From the NCBI RefSeq assembly GCF_009901955.1, contig NZ_WUTS01000001.1, positions 869,034-933,033 of the forward strand: a stretch of 64,000 nucleotides of DNA, read 5' to 3'. Below the pieces are notes generated by a model that made no database searches, was not told the DNA's origin, and saw only the letters and a program-made list of their open reading frames with translations. This document shows, piece after piece, positions 47,126-55,773 of this stretch. The position numbers and the translations under genes are program-made. This DNA is from Halomonas icarae (GTDB lineage Bacteria; Pseudomonadota; Gammaproteobacteria; Pseudomonadales; Halomonadaceae). How positions within the stretch are numbered: position 1 is the stretch's first letter; every line of letters begins with the position of its first letter.

Positions 47126-48549
47126 CCAGAGCTTCCTTCAGGATGTCGTCCATGGAGGGGCGGTCGAGATGTGATTGTCTCAGCGGGCATCGGCGTGTCC
47201 CAGATCAGTCGGGGATCGAAGGTCATGGCGGCCAACATGGTGATCACAACCACGGCGCCGAAGGCGAGGGCGGCGGGCCCGGGCTCGATGGACATCAGCG
47301 TACCGGCGCGAATCAGCGCCACCAGGATGGCCACCACGAAGACATCGATCATCGACCAACGGCCGATGAATTCGGTGACACGATAGAGCCGTGTGCGGGT
47401 CACCGCATTGAGCTCGCTGCTGCGCCTGACCATCAGGCATAGCCAGGCCAGGGCCACCAGCTTGCCGACCGGCACGATAATACTGGCGATGAAGATGACG
47501 GCGGCGACCGGCCAGGAGCCCATGCCGATCAGCTCGACGACTCCGCCGACAATGGTCGAGGGTGAGCTATGTCCCAGGCTGGTGGTGGTCATGATCGGAT
47601 AGACATTGGCCGGGATATACATGATCGACGCGCCTGTCAACAGCGCCCAGGTGCGCTGCAGGCTGTACGAGCGACGGGCATGCAGTGTTTCGCCGCAGCG
47701 CTCACACCGGCCATGGCCGTCGGCATCGAGCCGGCCGACCAGCCCGCAGGTATGACAGCCGGCGAGGCCCTGAGGGGCCGCGGTCTCGCCGGTGCGAGCC
47801 CCCTTCGGCGCACGCGGTTCACCGGCCAACGAGAACCACATCCAGTCGGCATCCAGCGACTGGGTGGTCAGCAGCAACAGCAGGGCGAAGGCACAGAATG
47901 ACCAGAACGACACGCCGAGGTCGATGTCGGCCATGCCGGCTATCTTGATCAGGCTCACCAAGGCGCCAATGATAAAGACATCGGCCATCATCCAGGGGGT
48001 GAGATGTGCCAGGGAGCGCGCGATCGTTCGGCTGGCCGGTAGCGGGGTGTCGCGTAGCAGCCCCAGCTGCAGCCAGATCACCCCGGCCAGATAGATCGCA
48101 GGCAGTACCACGATGGTCAGGATCACGGCACCGCCCACTACCGGCTGGTGGAAGCCGATCATCGTCGTGGCGGTCTGGGTCAGTTCGATGCGATTGCCGA
48201 TGCCACCCACGCTAAAGCTGAGGAAGGGAAAGGTCAGGGCCAGGCCCAGCGCCACCAGGGCCGCCAGCGCCAGGGCCAGACTGCGCTGGACGGGGCGAAA
48301 ATGGCGGGTCACCAGGGTGTGGCGGCAGCGTGGGCAGTCGGCCTTCTCGCCGGGGCGCAGCGGTGGCAGGGCGACCAACCAGTCGCACTCCTGACAAGCA
48401 CGCAGGCGGCGCCGCGCGCGGCTCTCCGGCGGCGTGCGCTCGACGCGCGCTGCCTCACCCTGCAGCAACGGCGGGGTGGTCAGGCGTTGGCGAAGAGGAA
48501 CAGAGGGCGTGGCCAAGGGGGTAGGGTGTCTCCTGGAGCGAGGCTTCAC
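47122..48549 (-). CDS. pqiA: PqiA-type integral membrane protein
   Basis: A 475-residue inner-membrane protein made of two related halves, each a cysteine zinc-ribbon (CQECDWL...CPRCRH and CHTCGLV...CERCGE) followed by four hydrophobic helices; characteristic of PqiA, partner of PqiB in lipid trafficking. The listed start is a GTG at 48549 without a convincing ribosome-binding site; a TTG at 48516 (11 codons in) follows AGGAG at a long 13-base spacing. The true N-terminus is uncertain. Divergent from the antiporter gene. Confidence 0.92.
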   Translation of the reverse strand: MKPRSRRHPTPLATPSVPLRQRLTTPPLLQGEAARVERTPPESRARRRLRACQECDWLVALPPLRPGEKADCPRCRHTLVTRHFRPVQRSLALALAALVALGLALTFPFLSFSVGGIGNRIELTQTATTMIGFHQPVVGGAVILTIVVLPAIYLAGVIWLQLGLLRDTPLPASRTIARSLAHLTPWMMADVFIIGALVSLIKIAGMADIDLGVSFWSFCAFALLLLLTTQSLDADWMWFSLAGEPRAPKGARTGETAAPQGLAGCHTCGLVGRLDADGHGRCERCGETLHARRSYSLQRTWALLTGASIMYIPANVYPIMTTTSLGHSSPSTIVGGVVELIGMGSWPVAAVIFIASIIVPVGKLVALAWLCLMVRRSSELNAVTRTRLYRVTEFIGRWSMIDVFVVAILVALIRAGTLMSIEPGPAALAFGAVVVITMLAAMTFDPRLIWDTPMPAETITSRPPLHGRHPEGSSG

Positions 48550-48666
48550 TCATCACCCGGCTCAGGCGTACACTGCGCCGGACCGTGGTCTGATGGAAAG
48601 TGTGACACGTCACCCGGGCACTGTCATTTTTCAACATGCACATATGAATGTAACGGGAACGAGACG

Positions 48667-49644
48667 ATGATCCTACCCGCGGTGGCGGTAGTCGCAGGAT
48701 TGATCCTGCTGGTATGGAGCGCCGAGCGCTTCGTCGATGGCGCGGCGGCGACCTCGGGCCGCCTGGGGCTGTCGCCGCTGCTGATCGGTATGCTGGTGAT
48801 CGGCTTCGGCACCTCGGCCCCGGAGCTGGTGGTCTCGGCGCTGGCGGCGGGGCAGGGTAACCCCGGCCTGGCGCTGGGTAACGCCTACGGCTCCAATATC
48901 GCCAATATCGGCTTGATCCTGGGGCTGGTGGCGCTGGTCGCGCCGCTGACGGTGCACTCCTCGGTAGTGCGTCGTGAACTGCCGGTGCTCGGCGTCGCAA
49001 CACTGCTGTCGGCGCTGTTGATGTGGGGAGGCGTCATCGGTCGTCTCGAAGGCACGTTGCTGCTGATTCTGTTGGCTGCCTTCATGGGGGTGAGTATCTG
49101 GCGCGCCCGTTACGCGGGCTCGGATTCCCTGGCCGCCGATACCGAGGAGAGCCTGACGGCTCATCCCATGAGCCTGAAGGCCGGGCTGGTCTGGACCGGT
49201 GTCGGCCTTGTGCTGCTGGTGATCAGCTCGCGAATTCTGGTCTGGGGCGCCGTGGCCATCGCACAGAGCCTCGGAGTCAGCGACCTGATCATCGGGCTTA
49301 CCGTGGTGGCGGTGGGCACGTCGCTGCCCGAACTCGCCTCATCGATAAGCGCGCTGCGTCGCAACGAGCATGACCTGGTGCTCGGCAATGTGGTGGGGTC
49401 CAACCTCTTCAACACTCTCGGCGTGGTGGGCCTGGCAGCGGTAATTCACCCCATCGAGGTGGGCGACGAAGTGCTGCTGCGGGACTGGAGTGTGATGACG
49501 GTCATGACACTGTTAATGACAGCATTCGCCATCGGCTGGCGGGGGAGGAAAGGACGCATCAACCGGTTTGAAGGCGCTGCGCTGCTTGCGATGTTCGTTG
49601 CTTATACCGCCTGGATGGTGCGCCTGGTACTGAGCGGCGGCTGA
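48667..49644 (+). CDS. Calcium/sodium antiporter (YrbG type)
   Basis: A 325-residue inner-membrane exchanger with ten or so helices and the two alpha-repeats of the Ca/cation antiporter superfamily: GFGTSAPELVVSALAA in the first half and VGTSLPELASSISALRRNE in the second, with the ion-coordinating acidic residues conserved. Length and order match YrbG. The ATG at 48667 starts MILPAVAVVAGL directly at the first helix. Divergent from pqiA. Confidence 0.92.
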   Translation: MILPAVAVVAGLILLVWSAERFVDGAAATSGRLGLSPLLIGMLVIGFGTSAPELVVSALAAGQGNPGLALGNAYGSNIANIGLILGLVALVAPLTVHSSVVRRELPVLGVATLLSALLMWGGVIGRLEGTLLLILLAAFMGVSIWRARYAGSDSLAADTEESLTAHPMSLKAGLVWTGVGLVLLVISSRILVWGAVAIAQSLGVSDLIIGLTVVAVGTSLPELASSISALRRNEHDLVLGNVVGSNLFNTLGVVGLAAVIHPIEVGDEVLLRDWSVMTVMTLLMTAFAIGWRGRKGRINRFEGAALLAMFVAYTAWMVRLVLSGG

Positions 49645-49705
49645 CACCGGTGCGACAACGCGACGCGCAACTTATGGCGGCCAGAGGGGGGCAGCGAGGG
49701 TAGGA

Positions 49706-49719
49706 TAGATCAAGATCAG
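49706..49719. promoter_or_regulatory. FNR/ANR-like box upstream of the bd oxidase genes
   Basis: TAGATcaagATCAG matches the FNR/ANR consensus TTGAT-N4-ATCAA at 8 of 10 positions. It is about 200 bp before cioA in a 275-bp gene-free stretch. CIO-type oxidase genes are known to be under ANR control in Pseudomonas, which makes the site plausible. Confidence 0.35.
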
Positions 49720-49753
49720 CTCATAAGCTTATTTCCGCGATTGTTTTCGAGGT

Positions 49754-49769
49754 CGTCAACGCCTTGACG
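49754..49769. promoter_or_regulatory. Perfect inverted repeat upstream of cioA
   Basis: CGTCAA-CGCC-TTGACG, two 6-bp arms around 4 bases, about 150 bp before the cioA start. It may be an operator; the TTGACG arm could also serve as a -35 element. No matched -10 at 17 bp. Confidence 0.35.
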
Positions 49770-49919
49770 TGCGGCTGCTAGGCTATGGTTGTCCCAGGTG
49801 TCCAGGTGGAATGCGCCACGGCATCGGCAATGCCGGTTCCCGAAGCATAATGCGCCGTTGAGCGTGCAGACGCATCCCTTGCGACGGACTCGTGTCATCT
49901 GCGTAACGAGGCAAGCGCC

Positions 49920-51332
49920 ATGGAACTGGATCCTTTGCTGTTGTCGCGACTGCAGTTCGCCTTTGTGGTCTCCTTTCATGCCATCTTCCCGGTGTTCACC
50001 ATCGGCCTGGCATCCTATATTGCCGTGCTAAACGGCCTCTTCTACAAGACGGAAAACCCCGCCTGGGACCGCCTCGCCCAGTTCTGGACCCGGGTGTTCG
50101 CCGTGGTGTTCGGCATGGGGGTGGTATCGGGCATCGTCATGTCGTTTCAGTTCGGCACCAACTGGAGCAACTTCTCCTATGCCACCGCCAACTTTATCGG
50201 GCCGATGCTCAGCTATGAAGTGGTTACGGCCTTCTTCCTGGAGGCGGCCTTCCTCGGCGTGCTGCTGTTCGGGCGCGGCAAGGTACCCCAGGGGGTGCAT
50301 CTGTTCGCCTCGATCATGGTGGCATTGGGCACGTTTATTTCCTCGTTCTGGATTCTTTCCGCCAATAGCTGGATGCAGACCCCGGCCGGTGCGGAGCTGA
50401 TCGATGGCCGCTTCCATATCACCGACTGGTCGGCGGCGATCTTCAACCCGTCGTTCCCCTGGCGCTTCTCTCACAAGGTGATGGCGTCGTTCGTTACCGG
50501 TGGCTTCGTGGTAGCGGGCGTCAGCGCCTGGTACCTGCTGATCGGCCGCGATGTCGAGGCGAACCGCCGTGCGCTCTCCATGTGCCTGTGGCTGCTGCTC
50601 GTGCTGACTCCCGCCCAGGCGGTGATCGGCGATTTCCACGGCCTCAACACCCTGGAGCATCAGCCGACCAAGGTGGCCGCCATGGAGGGCCACTGGGAGA
50701 CCAGCACCGATGTACCGCTGCTGCTGGCCGCCTGGCCCGATCAGGCGGCTCAGGACAACCGCTTCGAAATCGGCATCCCCAATCTGGCCAGCCTGATTCT
50801 GACTCACGATATTCATGGCGAGATACCGGGTATCAGCGAGGTGCCCCAGGATGAGCAACCAACGGTATGGCTGGTGTTCTGGTCGTTCCGGGTCATGGTC
50901 GGTCTGGGCATGCTGATGATCGGTGTCTCCCTGGTGGGGCTGTGGTTGCGTCGCGGCGGCCGCCTCTATCGGCAGCGAGGCTACCTGCAGCTGCTGAGGC
51001 TGATGAGCGTGACGCCCTTTGTCGCGGTGCTGGCCGGATGGTTCGTGACCGAAACGGGCCGTGCCCCCTGGCTGGTCTACGGACTCATGACCCACGCCGA
51101 AGGGCTCACTCCGTCACTGACCGGAGGCATGGCGCTGTTTACCCTGATCGGCTACATGACGGTCTATGCCGTGGTGTTTGCCTGCGGCCTCTACTATCTC
51201 ACCCGCGTGGTGCGCCAGGGCATGCTGCCTGCATCGGGTGGCGATGCCGATCCTTCGCCCCACGCCAAGCGGCCCTTCTCGGCAGCCAATGCCCGCTTCG
51301 ATGACGATGCGGCCCCAACCTGGAGGCAGTGA
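49920..51332 (+). CDS. cioA: Cytochrome bd-type (cyanide-insensitive) ubiquinol oxidase subunit I
   Basis: Heme-bearing subunit of a bd-type quinol oxidase that reduces oxygen to water. The 470-residue protein has the N-terminal heme ligand region SFHAIFPVFTIG (H20), the GRGKVPQGVHLFA segment, the quinol-site GDFHGLNTLEHQPTK and WLVYGLMTHAEG. The Q-loop between helices 6 and 7 is short, the feature separating CIO/CydA-short enzymes from E. coli CydA (522). cioB starts 1 bp after its stop codon. Confidence 0.95.
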   Translation: MELDPLLLSRLQFAFVVSFHAIFPVFTIGLASYIAVLNGLFYKTENPAWDRLAQFWTRVFAVVFGMGVVSGIVMSFQFGTNWSNFSYATANFIGPMLSYEVVTAFFLEAAFLGVLLFGRGKVPQGVHLFASIMVALGTFISSFWILSANSWMQTPAGAELIDGRFHITDWSAAIFNPSFPWRFSHKVMASFVTGGFVVAGVSAWYLLIGRDVEANRRALSMCLWLLLVLTPAQAVIGDFHGLNTLEHQPTKVAAMEGHWETSTDVPLLLAAWPDQAAQDNRFEIGIPNLASLILTHDIHGEIPGISEVPQDEQPTVWLVFWSFRVMVGLGMLMIGVSLVGLWLRRGGRLYRQRGYLQLLRLMSVTPFVAVLAGWFVTETGRAPWLVYGLMTHAEGLTPSLTGGMALFTLIGYMTVYAVVFACGLYYLTRVVRQGMLPASGGDADPSPHAKRPFSAANARFDDDAAPTWRQ

Positions 51333-51333
51333 T

Positions 51334-52335
51334 ATGGAATCCTTCGACCTCTCCATGATCTGGGCGGTGATCATCGGCTTCGGCGTGATCATGTACGTAC
51401 TGATGGACGGTTTCGACCTGGGGCTCGGCATCCTCTACCCCTTCGCGCCGAGCGAGGAGGCCCGGGACGTGATGATGAACTCCGTCGCCCCGGTATGGGA
51501 CGGCAACGAGACCTGGCTGGTGCTGGGCGGGGCCGGGCTGCTGGGGGCCTTTCCGCTGGTCTACTCGGTCTACCTGCCGGCCCTCTATATCGGGGTCTTT
51601 CTGATGCTTGCCGGCCTGATCTTCCGTGGCATCGCCTTCGAGTTTCGTTTCAAGTCGCGGCGCAACCGGGCGTGGTGGAACCGCGCTTTCTGCTGGGGAT
51701 CGGCGGTCGCCGCCTTCGCCCAGGGCGCCGTGGTGGGGGCCTATATCGAGGGCTTCCCGGTCGAGGACTTCGTCTTCGTCGGAGGGGCCATGGACTGGTT
51801 GACGCCCTTCGCGGTCTTGACGGGCATCAGCCTGATGGTCGGCTATGCCCTGCTGGGGGCCACCTGGCTGATCCTCAAGTCTGAGGGCGAGATCCAGCGC
51901 TGGGCCTATCGCATCACCCCGGTCCTGCTGCTGGCGGTGCTCTCCGCCTTCGCCATGATCAGCGTCTGGACCCCGCTGGTGGATCCCGCGGTGTTCCAGC
52001 GCTGGTTCGATCATATTCATCTGATCTGGGTGCTGCCGGCCCTGGCCCTGGCCTGTGCCGCCTGGCTGTTGCTGGCGGTCCATCGGCGCCAGGAGGGGCA
52101 GCCCTTCATCGCCACGCTGGGGCTCTTCCTCTTCACCTATCTAGGCCTGGTGGCCAGCAAGTGGCCGGTGATCGTGCCTCCCGACTACACGATCTGGGAC
52201 GCCGCCTCGGCACCCGAGTCGCAGCTCTTCCTGCTGATCGGTGTGCTCTTCGTGATTCCCATCGTGCTGGCCTATACCGCCTGGTCCTACTGGGTGTTCC
52301 GCGGCAAGGTCCGTCCCGGCGACGGCTACCACTAG
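51334..52335 (+). CDS. cioB: Cytochrome bd-type ubiquinol oxidase subunit II
   Basis: A 333-residue integral membrane subunit with eight or nine helices. Typical CydB/CioB features are MDGFDLGLGILYPF, the GNETWLVLGGAGLLGAFP block and the RGIAFEFRFK loop. GGAGG precedes the ATG at 51334, which gives MESFDLSMIWAVIIG. Shorter than E. coli CydB (379), as expected for the CIO class. No small CydX-like gene could be identified before cydD. Confidence 0.95.
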   Translation: MESFDLSMIWAVIIGFGVIMYVLMDGFDLGLGILYPFAPSEEARDVMMNSVAPVWDGNETWLVLGGAGLLGAFPLVYSVYLPALYIGVFLMLAGLIFRGIAFEFRFKSRRNRAWWNRAFCWGSAVAAFAQGAVVGAYIEGFPVEDFVFVGGAMDWLTPFAVLTGISLMVGYALLGATWLILKSEGEIQRWAYRITPVLLLAVLSAFAMISVWTPLVDPAVFQRWFDHIHLIWVLPALALACAAWLLLAVHRRQEGQPFIATLGLFLFTYLGLVASKWPVIVPPDYTIWDAASAPESQLFLLIGVLFVIPIVLAYTAWSYWVFRGKVRPGDGYH

Positions 52336-52338
52336 TCG

Positions 52339-54018
52339 GTGGGCCGTCGTAATAGTGCCACCGGGCAAGCCTCCCGGTGGCTGGCCGCTTATGCCGCCGA
52401 GGAGCGCTGGCGCCTGAACCTGGCGGTCGCCGCCGGTGTGGTGGCCGCCCTGGCCACCCTGGGCCAGCTGGTGCTGCTCGCTCATTTTATCAGCGAGCTG
52501 CTGGTGGCCCAGGCGCCGCTGGTGAGACTGACTCCCCTGGCGCTGGGCATGCTGGGGCTGCTGCTGGTGCGCAGCCTGGCGTTGTTCCTTCAGGAGCGGC
52601 TGGGGCTCGTTGCCAGCCTGGCCCTGCGTCGGCGGATACGCGGCGAGCTACTCGATCATCTGGCCAGGCTGGGGCCGGCGGGGCTCTCCAACAGACACTC
52701 GGCGTCACTGGCCAGTCAGCTGGTCGAGCAGGTGGAGGCTCTGGATGGCTATATGGCGCGTTATCGCCCCCAGCTCGCCCTGGCCATACTCCAGCCGTTG
52801 ATGGTGCTCGTGGCGGTGGCCTGGCTCGACTGGCTGGCGGCGCTCTTCCTGCTGCTATCGGCGCCACTGATACCCCTGTTCATGGCCCTGGTAGGCATGG
52901 GGGCCGAGCGCCTCAATCGAGAGCAGTTCGAGGCGGTCTCACGCCTGTCGGGCCACTTCATCGATCGGGTCCGGGCGGTCACTACCCTGCAGCTCTTCGG
53001 TCGCACCCAGGAGGCGACGGCCGAGGTGCACGCTGCCGCCGACGACTATCGCCGGCGCAGCCTGCGCACCCTGCGCGTGGCCTTTCTCTCCTCGGCGGTG
53101 CTGGAATTCTTCGCCTCGGTGGCGATCGCCATGGTGGCGATCTATGTCGGGTTCGGCCTGCTCGGCTATATCACATTCGGCCCCTCGCCGGAGCTGACCC
53201 TATTCAGCGGCCTATTGGTGTTGCTGCTCGCTCCGGAGTTCTTCCAGCCGCTGCGTGTGCTCTCCCAGCACTATCATGACCGGGCCGCGGCCTTGGGCGC
53301 CGCCGACGGGCTGATGGCGCTGCTCGCCGAGAGCGTCGAGGAGCTGCGCGGTAGCGGCGGTGAAGAAGCGCCCGCCGCTTGCGTATCCGAGGGGTTGATT
53401 CGCCTCGAGGCGGCCACGGTGAGCTATCCTCAACGCGGCCGCGTGCTCGGCCCCCTCGACCTGACCCTGGTGCCTGGCGAGGTGCTGGTGATAAGCGCCC
53501 CCTCAGGGGGAGGAAAGTCGACGCTGCTTCACCTGCTGGCGGGCTTTGTTGGCCCCGAGGGGGGAAGGCGGCGGATGGCGCCCGGGCTGCGCTACGCCTG
53601 GATGGATCAGCGGCCGCTGCTGGTCAAGGGCAGCCTGGCCGATAACCTGCGCCTGGCGGCACCGCAGGCGGACGTATCGGCCATGTACCGAGCCCTGGAG
53701 CGTGCCGGCCTGGGCGAGTTGCTGGCACGCCTGCCCGAGGGGCTCGGTACACCGCTGGGCGAGCGCGGTGCGGGACTCTCCGGTGGTCAAGCCCAGCGGC
53801 TGGCGCTCGCCAGAGTCTTCCTGTGCGATGCTCCGCTGGTGCTGCTCGATGAGCCCACGGCGAGTCTGGATGCCGCGACCGAGGCGGATGTCATCGCGGC
53901 GCTGAGAGAGCTGGCCCGGGAGGGGCGTTGTCTGGTGATTGCTACCCACCATCCGGCGTTGATGGCGCTGGCCGACCGGGGCCTGATGCTCGATCAACAG
54001 GGAGAGCGCATTCGATGA
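52339..54018 (+). CDS. cydD: Heme/thiol ABC exporter subunit CydD
   Basis: A 559-residue half-transporter that with CydC exports reductants or heme-related cargo needed to assemble cytochrome bd. Six-helix membrane domain (to about 320), then an ATPase domain: Walker A SAPSGGGKSTLL, signature LSGGQAQRLALAR, Walker B PLVLLDEPTASLD and H-loop IATHHP. The start is a GTG at 52339, three bases after cioB, and its end overlaps cydC by ATGA, so cioAB-cydDC forms one operon. Confidence 0.94.
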   Translation: MGRRNSATGQASRWLAAYAAEERWRLNLAVAAGVVAALATLGQLVLLAHFISELLVAQAPLVRLTPLALGMLGLLLVRSLALFLQERLGLVASLALRRRIRGELLDHLARLGPAGLSNRHSASLASQLVEQVEALDGYMARYRPQLALAILQPLMVLVAVAWLDWLAALFLLLSAPLIPLFMALVGMGAERLNREQFEAVSRLSGHFIDRVRAVTTLQLFGRTQEATAEVHAAADDYRRRSLRTLRVAFLSSAVLEFFASVAIAMVAIYVGFGLLGYITFGPSPELTLFSGLLVLLLAPEFFQPLRVLSQHYHDRAAALGAADGLMALLAESVEELRGSGGEEAPAACVSEGLIRLEAATVSYPQRGRVLGPLDLTLVPGEVLVISAPSGGGKSTLLHLLAGFVGPEGGRRRMAPGLRYAWMDQRPLLVKGSLADNLRLAAPQADVSAMYRALERAGLGELLARLPEGLGTPLGERGAGLSGGQAQRLALARVFLCDAPLVLLDEPTASLDAATEADVIAALRELAREGRCLVIATHHPALMALADRGLMLDQQGERIR

Positions 54019-55742
54019 GAGAGCCTGTGGAGGAGCGTGGTGACCTGTGGGGCGAACTGGCTCCCTGGCTGCAACTGCTGGCATGCCGTCGCGGGCGGCT
54101 GGCCGCTGGCGTCGGGTTGATGGCACTGACGCTGCTGTCGGCGATCGGCCTGCTGGCACTGTCCGGCTGGTTTATCACCGCCACCGGCCTCACCGGCATG
54201 CTGCTGGCGGCAGGGGCGGCGGCACGCCTGGACGTCTATCTACCGGGAGGCGGCATCCGCACCTTTGCGGTGACGCGAACCGTGGCTCGCTATCTGGAAC
54301 GCCTCTACAATCACGACACGGTGCTGCGACTGCTCGCCGATCTGCGCGGACGACTGTTCGGTGTGATCGCCGGCCTCGATGCGCACGCCCTGAGAGAGCG
54401 GCGCGCCAGCGACTGGCTCAATCGGTTGACCGCCGATATCGATACCCTGGACAGCCTCTACCTGCGGCTACTGGCGCCGGCCGCGGTGTCGCTGGTCGCC
54501 ACCCTGGGGCTTGGAGGCTTCCTGGCCCTCTGGACGCCCATGGCAGGGCTCGTGGTCGGAGGCGTGTTGCTGTTCGGCTGGGGCTGGTTGGTGGTCGGTC
54601 AGGCGCGCCAGGGAATGGCCGCCAGTCGGCGCCAGGTCACCACTCGCGAGTTACTGCGAGGGCGCCTGGTGGAACAGATGCAGGGCATGGCTGAGCTGGA
54701 GGCCTATGGTGCCCTTGCACCTCATCGTCAGCGGATCGAAGCCCTGGAGGCGGAGCTCTATCGGGATCAGCGCCGGCTCGGGACCCTGGTGGCGCTGGGC
54801 AATGCCCTTGTCACACTGCTGGTGGGAGGAGCGGCACTCACGGCGCTGTGGCTCGCCGCCACGGCCTGGCAGGCCGACATGCTTACCGGACCGCTGGCGG
54901 TGATGATGCCCCTTGCCGTGCTGGCCATGAACGAGGCCCTGACCGGCCTTCCCGCTGCCTTTACCTGGCTGGGCGCCACCCGGGGCGCGGCGGCGCGGCT
55001 CAACGGGCTGCGCCGGGCGGCGCCTCAGTCGCCGGCGGTGAAGAGTGGCCGGGCTACACCTCCTGGCCCTCTTGCGGTATGCCTCGACAGGGTATCGCTG
55101 CACTACCCTGGGGCGCCGCTGGCGGCTCTGGAGGGGCTTTCGTTGCGGCTCGCTGCCGGTGAGCGGCTGGTGCTGTGCGGTGTCTCGGGGGCGGGCAAGT
55201 CGAGTGTTGCGGGGCTGCTGCTGCGTCAGCTCACGCCCAGCGCCGGCGAGATCCTGCTGGGAGGCGTGGCCCTGGACGCCTGGCCAGAGGTATCGCTTCG
55301 CCGGCGAGTGGCCGCGCTGACCCAGCATGTCGATCTGCTCGATGACAGCCTGGCCGCCAACCTGTGCCTGGCCCGACCGGAGGCGGAGGAGGGGGCATTA
55401 TGGGCGGCGCTGGTCTGGGTCGAGCTGGCCGACTGGGCGATGACGTTGCCCGCAGGCCTCGCCACTCGAGTCGGCGAGGGGGGGCGGCGCCTCTCCGGTG
55501 GCCAGGCGCGACGCCTGGCCCTGGCCCGCCTGTACCTGCTGGATCCCGATCTGGTGATTCTTGACGAGCCCTTCGCCAGCCTCGATGCCGCCACCGTGGC
55601 GCGGCTGAGCCCTCGACTGAATGCCTGGCTCGAGGGGCGTACCACGCTCTACCTCGTGCATCAGCTGGATGGCGGAGATTTCGATCCACCCGGGATCGAT
55701 CACCGCCTGACACTGGTCCAAGGCCGAGTGAGCTCTACCTGA
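54015..55742 (+). CDS. cydC: Heme/thiol ABC exporter subunit CydC
   Basis: A 575-residue half-transporter, partner of CydD. Membrane domain includes the LSGWFITATGLTG and YLPGGGIRTFAVTRTVARY stretches typical of CydC. ATPase motifs: VSGAGKSSVAG, LSGGQARRLALARLYLLDP and VILDEPFASLD; the H-loop reads YLVHQL. Start at ATG 54015 overlapping the cydD stop. Confidence 0.94.
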   Translation: MREPVEERGDLWGELAPWLQLLACRRGRLAAGVGLMALTLLSAIGLLALSGWFITATGLTGMLLAAGAAARLDVYLPGGGIRTFAVTRTVARYLERLYNHDTVLRLLADLRGRLFGVIAGLDAHALRERRASDWLNRLTADIDTLDSLYLRLLAPAAVSLVATLGLGGFLALWTPMAGLVVGGVLLFGWGWLVVGQARQGMAASRRQVTTRELLRGRLVEQMQGMAELEAYGALAPHRQRIEALEAELYRDQRRLGTLVALGNALVTLLVGGAALTALWLAATAWQADMLTGPLAVMMPLAVLAMNEALTGLPAAFTWLGATRGAAARLNGLRRAAPQSPAVKSGRATPPGPLAVCLDRVSLHYPGAPLAALEGLSLRLAAGERLVLCGVSGAGKSSVAGLLLRQLTPSAGEILLGGVALDAWPEVSLRRRVAALTQHVDLLDDSLAANLCLARPEAEEGALWAALVWVELADWAMTLPAGLATRVGEGGRRLSGGQARRLALARLYLLDPDLVILDEPFASLDAATVARLSPRLNAWLEGRTTLYLVHQLDGGDFDPPGIDHRLTLVQGRVSST

Positions 55743-55773
55743 GCCATTCTTTCACGCTTCACAAGGAGACGAT

